64,000 nt of DNA, taken from assembly GCA_035622275.1 (NCBI GenBank), contig DASPVQ010000013.1, positions 1 through 64,000 of the forward strand, read 5' to 3'. This DNA is from Thermoplasmata archaeon. GTDB taxonomy: Archaea; Thermoplasmatota; Thermoplasmata; Lutacidiplasmatales; UBA184. Positions within the stretch are counted from its first letter, which is position 1; every line of letters starts with the position of its first letter. The notes below the pieces were generated by a model. The model saw nothing but the letters and a program-made list of their open reading frames with translations. It was not told the origin of the DNA and ran no database searches. Both the position numbers and the translations under genes were made by a program. Positions 38,799 through 47,443 of the stretch are shown here, in pieces.

Positions 38799-39947
38799 AT
38801 GGCGTCCCGGACGGTCGACGTCGTCGCCCTCGCGCCGCCCTCCGCGGATCCGTACGCCCCGGGGGCGGCGGCCTGGGGCCTCGCCGCAGCCCTCGCCGAG
38901 CGCGGCGACCGGGTGCGGGTGGTCTTCCCGGGGCCCGAGGACGGCGCCCCGGCACCGCCCGGCGTCGAGGAGGCGCCGGTCGAGCTCGCCCTGCGCCGGC
39001 CCGGCGCCGCGGTCGAGGCCGCCGAGCTCGCGGGCGCGGCCGCCCGCCGCCTGCGTCCGGAGGTCGAGCTCGTGCTCCGCGACCCGATCGGGCTCGGACG
39101 ACTGGGTCTGCGGCGGAGCCGGGGGACGGGGCCCCTTCTCGCCGGGTTCGTCCGGGGGCTCGAGCTCGATGCGTTCGATCGCTCGGGCCCCTCGGGCAGC
39201 CCGACCGGAATCCGCGACCGCCTGGATCGATGGCTGGACCGCCGGGCGATCCGCCGCCTGGAGGCCGCGGCGCTCGCCGAGGCCGATCGCCTCTTCTACG
39301 ACACGCCCGGGGTCCCCGCGCTCCTGAAGGAGCGCTACGCGATCCCCGAGAGCCGGTGCCGTGTGGCCCTCCCCGCCGTCGCCCGGCTACCGGACGCGCC
39401 CTCGACCGAGGACGCCCGGGCGGCCTGGCGCATCCCGCCGGACGTGCCGGTCGTCGCGGCACCCGCGGCGTTCGAGCAGGCCGAGCCGTCGGGCATCGAC
39501 CGGGCCCGGGAGGCGTTCCGTAGGGTGCGCTCGTTCTTCCCGGGGGCGCGGCTGATCGTGACCGGCGCGAGCGCACCGGCCGAGGCGCACGTGACCGTCG
39601 CGCCCGAGCGCGACGGGACGACCCTCGCCCGGGCACTGGCCGCCGCCGACGTCGCGGTCTTCGCCCGGCGCCTTCCGGGCTTCGACCCGGGGGTGGTCCA
39701 CGCGCTGCGCGCCGGTCGCAGCGCGATCGTCGGCCCCGGCGTGCGCCTGCCCGTCGAACCCGGCGAGGCCCTCCGCGCGCTGCCCGGCGACGACGCCGGC
39801 GAGTTCGCCTCCGTGCTCGCCGAGCTGCTCGCCGACCCGGCCGCGCGCCGCCCGCTCGCGAGCGCCGGCGAGCGCTACGCGGCCCAGTTCGACCCCGCCC
39901 GCGTCGCGGCGGGGATCGCCGAGGCGACCCGCCCCGGCGGCGCCTGA
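38799..39947 (+). CDS. GT4-like glycosyltransferase
   Basis: 382 residues with a two-Rossmann layout: an N-terminal domain with GAAAWGLAAALAERGDRVRVVF, the acceptor-side pattern of family 4 transferases, and a C-terminal part with ALAAADVAVFARRLPGFDPGVVHALRAGRSAIVG, shown as two halves around the usual E-x7-E site, where the first Glu seems replaced. The N-terminal half is longer and more Arg-rich than usual. Substrate unknown. A GTTTTTCGG element about 30 bases before the ATG may be its TATA box. Confidence 0.65.
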   Translation: MASRTVDVVALAPPSADPYAPGAAAWGLAAALAERGDRVRVVFPGPEDGAPAPPGVEEAPVELALRRPGAAVEAAELAGAAARRLRPEVELVLRDPIGLGRLGLRRSRGTGPLLAGFVRGLELDAFDRSGPSGSPTGIRDRLDRWLDRRAIRRLEAAALAEADRLFYDTPGVPALLKERYAIPESRCRVALPAVARLPDAPSTEDARAAWRIPPDVPVVAAPAAFEQAEPSGIDRAREAFRRVRSFFPGARLIVTGASAPAEAHVTVAPERDGTTLARALAAADVAVFARRLPGFDPGVVHALRAGRSAIVGPGVRLPVEPGEALRALPGDDAGEFASVLAELLADPAARRPLASAGERYAAQFDPARVAAGIAEATRPGGA

Positions 39948-39951
39948 GCCC

Positions 39952-40503
39952 CTAGCGTCCGGGTTCGTCGAGGCGCCACTCCCGGAACCCCCGGCCGCCC
40001 GAGGCGCGGCGGACCTCGCCCACGACACCGTCCCAGCGGACCGGGCTCGGCAGCGCTCCGGACTCGAGCGCGTCGAGCACCCGTCGGAAGCGGGCCCGCA
40101 GCTCGACGAACGGATCGGGCTCGCCCGGCCGTGCCCAGGCCCGCGGCGCCCGCAGGATGCGCAGCGCGTCGCCCTCGGTCCACCAGAGGCCGACCGGCGC
40201 GGCCCGTCCGTCGCGCGTGAGCGCCTCGAGCGCCCGCGCGGTGCGCTCGGAGGCGACGACGACCGCGACCCAGTCGCCCCAGGCCCGCCGCCGCAGCGCC
40301 TGCGCCAGGACCGCGCGGCCGTCCGCGACCTTTGCCTCGACCAGGCCGACCTCGTCCGCGCGCCGGGCGACCAGGTCGAAGTAGTCGCGGCCGTCCGGGT
40401 CGACCCACACCCGGAACCCCTCTTGTTCGAGGTGGCGCCGGGCGGCATCGACGAGCGACGCCTCGGCGCGGCGGCGCCCGCGGCCCGTGCGGCCGGGGCT
40501 CAC
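39952..40503 (-). CDS. Predicted PD-(D/E)XK nuclease coupled to mutL
   Basis: 183 residues. A helix with conserved Glu (SLVDAARRHLEQEGF), a catalytic-type Asp in GRDYFDLVARR, and the GLVEAKVADGRAVLAQAL segment, which supplies E-x-K and a downstream Gln, form the PD-(D/E)XK active-site pattern in correct order and spacing. The rest (about 100-183) is Arg/Trp-rich and not assigned. A GTG start overlaps the mutL stop, so it is the third gene of a mutS-mutL operon. It may serve as the nicking or excision nuclease of mismatch repair; this is inferred from context. The chance that it is unrelated housekeeping remains. Confidence 0.75.
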   Translation of the reverse strand: MSPGRTGRGRRRAEASLVDAARRHLEQEGFRVWVDPDGRDYFDLVARRADEVGLVEAKVADGRAVLAQALRRRAWGDWVAVVVASERTARALEALTRDGRAAPVGLWWTEGDALRILRAPRAWARPGEPDPFVELRARFRRVLDALESGALPSPVRWDGVVGEVRRASGGRGFREWRLDEPGR

Positions 40504-42230
40504 GCGCCGGACCTCAGGAACCATCGGTCGAGGCGCGCGCGGGGCAGCGCAAGGAAGATCGGGCGGCCGTGCGGGCAGGAACCGGCGCGGCCCGGCTCGG
40601 CGTCGAGCGCGGCGAGCACGGCCCCCATCGTCGCCGGTTCGATCTCGTCGCCGGCCCGGATCGCGGCATGGCAGGCGATCGTCGCGGCACGCCGCTCGGC
40701 CGCCCCGGGCCCGACCCCCGCGGAAACGCCATCGGCGAGCTCGTCGAGCAGGCCGGCGAGCGCCGCGGCCGCCGCGCGAACGACACGGTAGCTGGGCACG
40801 GCGCGCACGAGCGCAGCCTCCGGCCCGAAGCCCTCGACGTCGAACCCCGCGGCGGTCACGGCCTCGGACTCCGCGGCGAGCGTCGCGCGCTCGAGCGCGG
40901 TCAGCGTCACCGCGACCGGGGCGACCAGCTGCTGGCGGGCGAGCCGCCCGTCGCGCCGCAGCTCGTCGAAGAGCAAGCGCTCGCTGGCGGCGTGCTGGTC
41001 GACGAGCACGAGTCCACCGTCGCGGAGCGCGACCCAGTAGAGCCGATCCACGCAGCCGAGCAGTTCCCAGCGGGCCGGCGCGGCCACGAGGGCGGGTTCC
41101 GAGCGCCCCGCGCTCACGTCGAGCCGGGCCTGGACGAGGGACGATCGGGCGGCGGTCAAGGGAGGGGGCGGCATCCGTGCCCGCCCGGCGGGGCTCGGCC
41201 GGCCGAGCGGCGCCTCCGACGGGGCCGGCGCCTCGATCAGCGCCTCCCGGACGCGGACGCGCAGCGCGTCGAGGAGCTCGCGCTCGCGGGCGAAGCGCAC
41301 CTCCCGCTTGGTCGGATGGACGTTGACATCCACCCCGTCGCGACCGATCGTGAACGCGAGCACCCCGACGGGGAATCGGGCGCGCGGCATCGAGTCGCCG
41401 TAGGCGGCGCGCACGGCCTGTGGGATCGAACGCGAGATCACCGCGCGGCCGTTCACGGACAGGTAGAGCCCGGTCGAGGTCGCCGCGCCGCTCGCCGGCG
41501 CCCCGAGGCACCCCTCGATCCGGCCTCCGGGGACCGGCGCGTCAAGGGCCATCGCGCCGCGCGCCGCTTCCGGCCCCAGCACGCGCGCCGCCGCATCCGT
41601 AAGCCGCACGCTGGCCGGGTAGACCGCGAGCTCCAGGTCCCCGGTGCTCACCCGCAGCGCGACCGAGGGCCGGGCGAGGTAGACCCGGGCGAGCGTCCGC
41701 ACGATCTCGAGCTGCTCGGCCGCGGGGCTCTTGAGGAACTTGCGACGGGCCGGCGTGCGGTAGAACAGGTCGGCGACCTCCACGGTCGTCCCGGGGGCGC
41801 GGGGCGCCTGGAAGCGGCCGGCGACCTCGCCGCCCTCGATCCGGATCCCGTGGCCGACCTCCTCGCCGGCGGGCCGAGACAGCAGGCGCACGCGGGCGAC
41901 CGAGGCGATCGAGGCGAGCGCCTCGCCGCGGAAGCCGAGGGTGGCGATGGCGTCGATCGGCCCGTCGGGGGCGAGCTTGCTGGTCGCGTGTCGCTCGACG
42001 GCGAGCCCGAGCTCCTCCGGCGGGATCCCCTCGCCATCGTCCTCGACGACGATCCGCTCGAGTCCACCACCGTCGAGGCGAACGCTCACGCGCTGGGCGC
42101 CCGCGTCGATCGCGTTCTCCACGAGCTCCTTGGCGACCGAGGCCGGCCGCTCGACGACCTCGCCCGCCGCGATCCGCTCGATCGTGCGGGGTTCCAGCCG
42201 GCGGATGGGCCGCCGTCCGCCCGCGCTCAC
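40500..42230 (-). CDS. mutL: DNA mismatch repair protein MutL
   Basis: 576 residues. The GHKL ATPase domain has RTIERIAAGEVVERPASVAKELVENAIDAG (the Glu and Asn of motif I lie in ELVENAIDAG), DDGEGI and TLGFRGEALASIASV. The C-terminal domain contains DQHAASERLLFDE, near the endonuclease motif DQHA-x2-E-x4-E with the last Glu changed to Asp, plus ACHAAIRAGD and CPHGRP, all typical of nicking MutL. GTG start overlapping the mutS stop replaces a longer frame that runs into mutS. MutSL systems are patchy in archaea and usually of bacterial origin. Confidence 0.94.
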   Translation of the reverse strand: MSAGGRRPIRRLEPRTIERIAAGEVVERPASVAKELVENAIDAGAQRVSVRLDGGGLERIVVEDDGEGIPPEELGLAVERHATSKLAPDGPIDAIATLGFRGEALASIASVARVRLLSRPAGEEVGHGIRIEGGEVAGRFQAPRAPGTTVEVADLFYRTPARRKFLKSPAAEQLEIVRTLARVYLARPSVALRVSTGDLELAVYPASVRLTDAAARVLGPEAARGAMALDAPVPGGRIEGCLGAPASGAATSTGLYLSVNGRAVISRSIPQAVRAAYGDSMPRARFPVGVLAFTIGRDGVDVNVHPTKREVRFARERELLDALRVRVREALIEAPAPSEAPLGRPSPAGRARMPPPPLTAARSSLVQARLDVSAGRSEPALVAAPARWELLGCVDRLYWVALRDGGLVLVDQHAASERLLFDELRRDGRLARQQLVAPVAVTLTALERATLAAESEAVTAAGFDVEGFGPEAALVRAVPSYRVVRAAAAALAGLLDELADGVSAGVGPGAAERRAATIACHAAIRAGDEIEPATMGAVLAALDAEPGRAGSCPHGRPIFLALPRARLDRWFLRSGA

Positions 42231-44857
42231 GGTCCGCGCGGCTCCGCCGCATCGGCCGCGCGGACCTTCGCGCGCAGCTCCGCGAGCGTCCGGTGCGCCT
42301 CGAGCGGCGTCATCCGCTCCAGATCGGCGCCGCGCAGGGCGTCGCGGATCGGATCCGCCGCGGCCGGCGCGTCCCCGAGCAGCACCGCCTGTGTGTAGCG
42401 CGGACCGCGGCCGCGGCCCCCCCGCGCGGGCGCCGGTCCGATCCCTTCTCGCTCGAGCTCGCGCAGCAGCCGCTCGGCCTCGCGCAGGACGCCGTCCGGC
42501 ACCCCGGCCAGCTTCGCGACGTGGACGCCGTAGCTGCGGTCGGTGCTCCCCGGCACGAGGCGGTGCAGGAAGACGACGCCGTCGGGCCCCTCCCGGACCG
42601 CGAGGTGGGCGTTGCGCGCCCCGGCGAGCCCGCCGATGAGGTCGGTCAGCTGATGGTAGTGCGTCGCGAGGATGCAGCGCGCCCGCGTCGTGTCGTTCAG
42701 GTGCCGCAGCGTCGCCCAAGCGATCGCGAGCCCGTCGAAGGTGCTCGTGCCCCGGCCGACCTCGTCGAGGAGCACGAGCGAGCGGGGGTCCGCGGCCCGC
42801 AGGATCTCCGCGACCTCGCTCATCTCGACCATGAAGCTCGACTTGCCCCGACCGATCTCGTCCGTGAAGCCCATGCGCGTGAACAGCTGGCGGACGAGGC
42901 CGATCCGCGCGAACTTCGCCGGCACGAACGAGCCCGCCTGGGCGAGGACCACGAGCAGCCCGACCTGGCGCATGTAGGTCGACTTGCCGCTCATGTTGGG
43001 ACCGGTCAGCACGAGCAGCCGGTCCCCTTCCCCGTCGAGCTCGACGTCGTTCGGCACGAAGCCGGCGCCGAGGCCCCGGTCGAGCACGGGGTGGCGCCCG
43101 TCCCGCACGACGAGCGCCGTCGAGCCGTCGACCGTCGGGCGGACGTAGCCGCGGCCCGCGGCGACGTGCGCGAAGGTCCCGAGCGCGTCGAGCTCGCCGA
43201 CGGCCCGGGCGAGCCGGTAGATCGTCCCGACGTGCCGGTCGACGTCCGCGAGGAACGCCTCCCAGCCCGCGGCCTCGGCCGTCCGCGCGCTCTCCCGCGC
43301 CTGGAGCACCCGACGCGCGAGATCGTCGAGCGCCTCGGAGGTGAACCGCTCCGCCTGCGCCACCGTCTGGCGCCGATGGAAGTGGGCGGGGACCCGGGCG
43401 AGATGCGGCCGGGTCACCTCGAAGTAGTAGCCGAATACCTGGTTGTAGCCGAGCTTCAGGCCCTTGATGCCCGTCGCCTGTTGCTCGGTCCGCTCGAGCG
43501 CTGCGAGCGCGTCGAGCGCAGCCTGCTCCTTCGCCCGCTCGCGGTCGACCTCGGGGACGTGACCGGTCCGGAAGAGGCCGCCGGCCTCCTCGCTGGCGGG
43601 CAGCACCTCGGGGAGCGCGCGGTCGAGGACCGCCCGTAGCTCGGCCGGTGGGACGAGCTCGGCGGCGAGGCGGCCGAGACGGCCGGTGCTCGGCAGACCC
43701 GTCAGCGGACCGGCCAGCGCGGCGACGGCCTCCAGGCCTCCGCGGAGCGTGCCCAGCTCCGGGGGCCGGACCCGACGGCCGGCGACCCGCGACGCGATCC
43801 GCGCGAGATCGCCGACGCGCGCGAGGACGGCGCGGATCTCCTCGAGGGCGGCGGGGCGGTCGACGAGCGCCGCGACCGCCTCCTGGCGTTCGCGGATCGC
43901 CTCGACCTCGGCGAGCGGGTTCGTCAGCCAGAACTCGAGCGTCCGTCGGCCGGCGGCGGTGACCGACTCGTCCCAGGCGCCGAGCAGCGTTGCGCCCTTT
44001 GGATCGTCCGGGTTCATCGGGCGGCGGATCTCAAGGTGTCGCAGCGTCGTCGCGTCGAGGACGAGCCGACGTCCGCCCGCCCCCCGGTCGACCAGCGTCA
44101 GGTGGGGCAGCAGGCGCGGCTGGGTGACGCTGAGGTAGGCCGCGAGCCGCCGGTCCGCCTCGAGCGTCGAGGCGGGGGCCGATCCGGCCCGGGGCAGGGA
44201 GACCGGGAGCTCCCCCTCCGCGAGCGGAGGGGGAGCGGGCTCGATCCGCGCGCCGGGGAACTCTCGGCGCAGCGCCCCGGCGAGCGCCGCGCTGCGGAGA
44301 TCGCCGGGCGCCGAGAAGAGGACCTCGCGCGGCTGGAACGGCGCGACCGAGGACAGCAGGCCCTCGGGTCCCGGGCCGTCCGCCGCCCCGTGGAACCACT
44401 CGCCCGTCGTGATGTCGACGGCCGCGAACGCCCCGGCCTCCCGGGGGGGATCGACGACGATCGCGAGAAAGCTGTGGTCCGGTCCGCCGAGGAGCCGGTC
44501 CTCGACGACCGTGCCGGGCGTCACGACGCGCGTGACCTCGCGACGTACGAGGCCCTTGGAGAAGCGGGCGTCCTCGACCTGGTCGCAGACCGCGACCTTG
44601 TAGCCGCGTCGCACGAGCCGGCCCAGGTAGGACTCCACGGCGTGGTAGGGGACCCCGGCCATCGGGGTCCGCTCGCCGTGGGCGTCCGGTGCCCGGGCGG
44701 TCAGCACGACGTCGAGCTCCCGGGAGAGCAGGCGCGCGTCATCGCCGAACGTCTCGTAGAAGTCGCCGACCCGGAACAGGACGAGGTGGCCCGGAAAGCG
44801 AGCCCGCACCCCCTCGTACTGCTCCATCAGCGGCGTCGGGACGCTCGCCTCGGGCAT
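42227..44857 (-). CDS. mutS: DNA mismatch repair protein MutS
   Basis: 876 residues. The mismatch-reading motif VLFRVGDFYETFGDD (Phe-x-Glu) is at residues about 27-41 and the ABC-type ATPase has TGPNMSGKSTYMRQ and LLDEVGRGTSTFDGLAIAW, followed by ATHYHQLTDL. It recognises mismatches and recruits MutL. The ATG at 44857 is chosen because a TATA box (ATTATATC, 44890-44883) lies 30 bases upstream, giving a leaderless mRNA; a longer start at 44908 would run into tRNA-Ser. First gene of the mutS-mutL-nuclease operon. Confidence 0.96.
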   Translation of the reverse strand: MPEASVPTPLMEQYEGVRARFPGHLVLFRVGDFYETFGDDARLLSRELDVVLTARAPDAHGERTPMAGVPYHAVESYLGRLVRRGYKVAVCDQVEDARFSKGLVRREVTRVVTPGTVVEDRLLGGPDHSFLAIVVDPPREAGAFAAVDITTGEWFHGAADGPGPEGLLSSVAPFQPREVLFSAPGDLRSAALAGALRREFPGARIEPAPPPLAEGELPVSLPRAGSAPASTLEADRRLAAYLSVTQPRLLPHLTLVDRGAGGRRLVLDATTLRHLEIRRPMNPDDPKGATLLGAWDESVTAAGRRTLEFWLTNPLAEVEAIRERQEAVAALVDRPAALEEIRAVLARVGDLARIASRVAGRRVRPPELGTLRGGLEAVAALAGPLTGLPSTGRLGRLAAELVPPAELRAVLDRALPEVLPASEEAGGLFRTGHVPEVDRERAKEQAALDALAALERTEQQATGIKGLKLGYNQVFGYYFEVTRPHLARVPAHFHRRQTVAQAERFTSEALDDLARRVLQARESARTAEAAGWEAFLADVDRHVGTIYRLARAVGELDALGTFAHVAAGRGYVRPTVDGSTALVVRDGRHPVLDRGLGAGFVPNDVELDGEGDRLLVLTGPNMSGKSTYMRQVGLLVVLAQAGSFVPAKFARIGLVRQLFTRMGFTDEIGRGKSSFMVEMSEVAEILRAADPRSLVLLDEVGRGTSTFDGLAIAWATLRHLNDTTRARCILATHYHQLTDLIGGLAGARNAHLAVREGPDGVVFLHRLVPGSTDRSYGVHVAKLAGVPDGVLREAERLLRELEREGIGPAPARGGRGRGPRYTQAVLLGDAPAAADPIRDALRGADLERMTPLEAHRTLAELRAKVRAADAAEPRGP

Positions 44858-44882
44858 GGGGACCGCGGGGAGCGGTCCGCGA

Positions 44883-44890
44883 GATATAAT
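44883..44890 (-). promoter_or_regulatory. TATA box of the mutS operon
   Basis: The minus strand reads ATTATATC, centred 30 bases before the mutS ATG and just after the 3' end of tRNA-Ser. It is the only AT-rich element in this GC-rich gap. Confidence 0.7.
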
Positions 44891-44907
44891 GGCGCGGCGG
44901 GGCGCCA

Positions 44908-44991
44908 CGCTGAGGGGGAGATTCGAACTCCCGTGGCGGAATCGCCACCAGCTTTCAAGGCTGGCGCCTTGCCGGACTAGGCTACCTCAGC
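44908..44991 (-). tRNA. tRNA-Ser(UGA)
   Basis: Acceptor strands GCTGAGG and CCTCAGC pair fully, with discriminator G and no encoded CCA. The anticodon arm CCAGC-CTTGAAA-GCTGG gives UGA. A long variable arm with TGGCG/CGCCA marks a class II tRNA. The T-arm GGGAG-TTCGAAT-CTCCC is uninterrupted, in contrast to tRNA-Lys and tRNA-Gly nearby. GGGTTTATCC about 30-35 bases upstream is a likely TATA element. Confidence 0.96.
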
Positions 44992-45056
44992 GCATCCGGC
45001 CCGAGCGGGGCTCCCGAGGATAAACCCTCGGATTCGAGCCCGCGGCCGGCGTCGGA

Positions 45057-45157
45057 TGCAGGTGCCGGGAGATCCGCGACAGGTCGTGGGGGCCCGTCGA
45101 TTCGAACCCGGGTGGTCAGCTTGGAGGGCTGACATCCTACCACTAGATTACACCTGC
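45057..45157 (-). tRNA. tRNA-Gly(UCC) with a T-loop intron
   Basis: Acceptor strands GCAGGTG (45157-45151) and CACCTGC (45064-45058) pair fully; discriminator A at 45057, no CCA. The anticodon arm TCAGC-CCTCCAA-GCTGA gives UCC. The T-arm 5' half CCGGG-TTCGAAT is separated from its partner CCCGG by 30 extra bases. Removing 45070-45099 yields a normal 71-nt tRNA with the T-arm CCGGG-TTCGAAT-CCCGG. The insert lies at the same place as the T-loop insert in tRNA-Lys. A CATTAAC element about 40 bases upstream may be its TATA box. Confidence 0.93.
45070..45099 (-). other. T-loop intron (position 59/60) of tRNA-Gly
   Basis: 30-base insert in the T-loop; the boundary is ambiguous by one base because T occurs at both ends. 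The intron stretch CGGG near its start could pair with CCCG of the 3' exon, as expected for a relaxed bulge-helix-bulge, but this was only judged by eye. It shares no obvious sequence with the tRNA-Lys introns. Confidence 0.8.
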
Positions 45158-45197
45158 AGCGCCGGCCGGAGGCGAGGCGGGCGACCGCGGCCCGCGG

Positions 45198-45764
45198 TTA
45201 ATGCTTTGCCGCCGGCTCGCGGCGTGCCGGCGCCGTGAGTTCGATCAGCGCGACCCGCTCGAGCACGAGACCCTCCCAGCGGTCGGCCGGGACCGACGCC
45301 CGCTCCGCGACGCCGATGCCGAGCCGCTCGAGCGTCGTCGCGTCCACCGGCCGGGGGTACGCCGACGGGTCCTCGGCAAGTTCGAAGCGTGGCAGCAGCC
45401 CCCCGGGGTCGACCGGCCGCTCGGCGACGACGACGAACTGCTCGCTCGAGGCCGAGGCGCCGACCTTGGCCAGGGCGCGCGGCAGCTGGTCGTCGCCCGC
45501 GACGTAGAGCGCGAGCTCGGCGGCACGATCCCGCAACCGGCTCTCGCCACGGGCCCGGGAGCGTCCGAGATGCGCCCAGGCCGAGAACAGATGGCGCTCG
45601 CCGGCGATCGCCCGTGCGTCGAAGACGGCGACGAGCGCGCCGGACTCCTGGGCGATCGCGCGCAGCGCCGTGACGAGCGTCGGAACGCTGGGGACGCCCG
45701 GGGCGCTGCGGCGCGCCCCGACGGCGCGCAGCGTCCGCTCCTCGGGTGGGGGCAGCGGCGGCAC
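45198..45764 (-). CDS. cgi121: KEOPS complex subunit Cgi121-like
   Basis: 188 residues. The pattern LVAVFDARAIAGERHLFSAWAHLGRS, split here after the helix, and AAELALYVAGDDQLPRALAKVG match the Cgi121/TPRKB family, which binds the tRNA 3' CCA end within KEOPS and supports the t6A modification at position 37. The second half is more divergent and ends Ala/Arg-rich. It lies next to tRNA-Gly and follows a metallo-beta-lactamase gene by only 3 bases. Other KEOPS genes are not in the window. Confidence 0.8.
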   Translation of the reverse strand: MPPLPPPEERTLRAVGARRSAPGVPSVPTLVTALRAIAQESGALVAVFDARAIAGERHLFSAWAHLGRSRARGESRLRDRAAELALYVAGDDQLPRALAKVGASASSEQFVVVAERPVDPGGLLPRFELAEDPSAYPRPVDATTLERLGIGVAERASVPADRWEGLVLERVALIELTAPARREPAAKH

Positions 45765-45767
45765 GGT

Positions 45768-46379
45768 TCACTCCCGCATGAAGCGGACGAACTCCTCCCG
45801 GGTCCGGGGCGCGAGGACGTAGTTCTCGCGCTTCTCGCGCCCGATCGTGGAGGTCGGGGTAGGACCGTAGTCGTGGCCGGGCAGCACCACGAGCGCGTCG
45901 TCGAGCGCCAGGAGCCGGCGGTGCAAGCTATCGTACATCTCCGCCGGATCGCCGCCAGGAAGGTCGGTGCGGCCGCATTCGCCGACGAACAGCGTGTCGC
46001 CGGTCGCGACGTTGCCCTCGAAGACGTAGAGGACACTGTCCTTCGTGTGGCCCGGGGTGTGCACGACCTCGAAGCCGATCGCTCCGACCTTGAGGGCATC
46101 GCCGTCGTCGACCGACACGTCCTGGTGGAGCGGCGCGACCCGGTGAGCGACGACCTTCGCGCCGGTGCGGTCGCGGACGTCCTGGTTGCCGGCGACGTGG
46201 TCGGGGTGGCTGTGGGTGTTGAGGATGTAGCGGACCTTGACGCCGCGGGCGTCGATCGCCGACAGGACCGGGTCGATCCCGAACGACGGATCGATCACCA
46301 CGCCCTCGCCGCCGTCCCGCTCGGCAACGAGGTAGGTGAAGTTGAGGTACGGGCCGACGCGGAACTGATCGAGCAGCAC
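45768..46379 (-). CDS. Metallo-beta-lactamase fold hydrolase (persulfide dioxygenase/glyoxalase II-like)
   Basis: 203 residues. The metal-binding motif NTHSHPDHVAGNQ lies near residue 54-66, followed by VVHTPGHTKDS, ATGDTLFVGECGRTDLPGG and LPGHDYG, which supplies the later ligands. GECGRTDLPGG-x-P and the PTSTIGREKRENY end fit the ETHE1-like persulfide dioxygenase group better than glyoxalase II. It may detoxify persulfides or a thioester. The gene is coupled to cgi121 downstream. Confidence 0.85.
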   Translation of the reverse strand: MLLDQFRVGPYLNFTYLVAERDGGEGVVIDPSFGIDPVLSAIDARGVKVRYILNTHSHPDHVAGNQDVRDRTGAKVVAHRVAPLHQDVSVDDGDALKVGAIGFEVVHTPGHTKDSVLYVFEGNVATGDTLFVGECGRTDLPGGDPAEMYDSLHRRLLALDDALVVLPGHDYGPTPTSTIGREKRENYVLAPRTREEFVRFMRE

Positions 46380-46421
46380 GGGCGCGCCGAGCGGGGCGGC
46401 CTATTTGACCCCGGGCTCCGC

Positions 46422-47336
46422 TCAAGCGCCGCCGCCGTCCGACGGGCTGACCCGCCGGCCGGTGACCCCGTCGAGGACGACGCGGCCTTCGGCGGCCTCG
46501 GCGTACCAGAACGGAACGAGGAGCAGCGCGAGCGGGGCGATCCGCAGATCGTCCGCGGCGGGAAGGATCCGCCGGGTCTCGATCACCAGCGCGCCGTCGT
46601 GCTGCTCGGTGTGCTCGACGTCGATCGTGTGGTGCCGGCGGATCGCGTCGACGGCGATCGCGAGCGCCGCGGATTCGCCGAGCTGGGGTGCGAGCCGCTG
46701 GTGCGGCTCGTCGATCGCCTCCACGAGCTCCCGTTCGCCGTCCTCCCACACCTCCGCCCGACGGCTGATCGCGTTCACCGCGACGAGGCGGTGCAGGACC
46801 GCCCCCGGGACCCCCGACGGCGCGAGCGGGCGGATGCGGTACGGGGCGACGTAGAACGGCACGAGCCGCAGGACGTAGCGCGAGCCGTCGATGCCCGCCA
46901 GCGCTTCGGCCTCGGTCCGACCGAGGCGCGGTCGGACGATCCGCTCGCCCTCCGGGAGCACCGCGAGCGGAGGACTGAGCGGGGTCGCGTCGTACCCCTC
47001 CCCCCCGGGCGCGGCCGGACCGATCGGCGACGGGAGCAGGAGCTCCCCGAGGGCGGGGCCGAGCGTCTCCGGCGAGAGCACCTCGATCCCCCGGTCCGCG
47101 GCCATCGAGCGCGCGTGGGCTCCGGGTTCGTCGTCGTAGACGATCGTACGGTGGACGGCGTCGGCCGGGAACCAGCTCTCGACCTCGGCCGGAGATCGCG
47201 GCGCGCGCACGATCAGGACGGCGCGGTGGTCGACGCTTCGAACCGCCAGGATCGCATGGTGCCGGGAGTCGAGGCGGTAGCCGGCGGTCTCGAGGAGCCG
47301 CCCCAGCACCGAGGACGGCGGAGCCGCGCGCGACAT
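46422..47336 (-). CDS. Conserved hypothetical protein
   Basis: 304 residues, unassigned. The N-terminal about 90 residues (SSVLGRLLETAGYRLDSRHHAIL, written in part as LGRLLETAGYRLDSRHHA, then AVLIVRAPRSPAEVESWF and DRGIEVLSPETLGPALGELLL) have an alternating strand-helix layout like a Rossmann or restriction-endonuclease-like fold. The rest contains YVLRLVPFYVAPYRIRPL and PLALLLVPFWYAEA, a duplicated motif with PF-Y/WY-A, suggesting a repeated beta domain. The ATG at 47336 is preferred over 47387 because a GATATC TATA-like element lies about 28 bases upstream. Confidence 0.65.
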   Translation of the reverse strand: MSRAAPPSSVLGRLLETAGYRLDSRHHAILAVRSVDHRAVLIVRAPRSPAEVESWFPADAVHRTIVYDDEPGAHARSMAADRGIEVLSPETLGPALGELLLPSPIGPAAPGGEGYDATPLSPPLAVLPEGERIVRPRLGRTEAEALAGIDGSRYVLRLVPFYVAPYRIRPLAPSGVPGAVLHRLVAVNAISRRAEVWEDGERELVEAIDEPHQRLAPQLGESAALAIAVDAIRRHHTIDVEHTEQHDGALVIETRRILPAADDLRIAPLALLLVPFWYAEAAEGRVVLDGVTGRRVSPSDGGGA

Positions 47337-47443
47337 CGTCGGCGTGACCGTAGGGTGGGGGATATCTCGCTTCCGTTCGTCGGGCACGCGCGCGGCATTC
47401 GCGGCACGAAACCCTCATCTTCGGCGGAGGCGACGCGCCGCCG

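Noticed and set aside
46422-47336. Calling the hypothetical protein a Mrr-type restriction endonuclease
   Set aside because: The N-terminal layout is suggestive, but no D...E-x-K catalytic set is visible, so no nuclease function was assigned.
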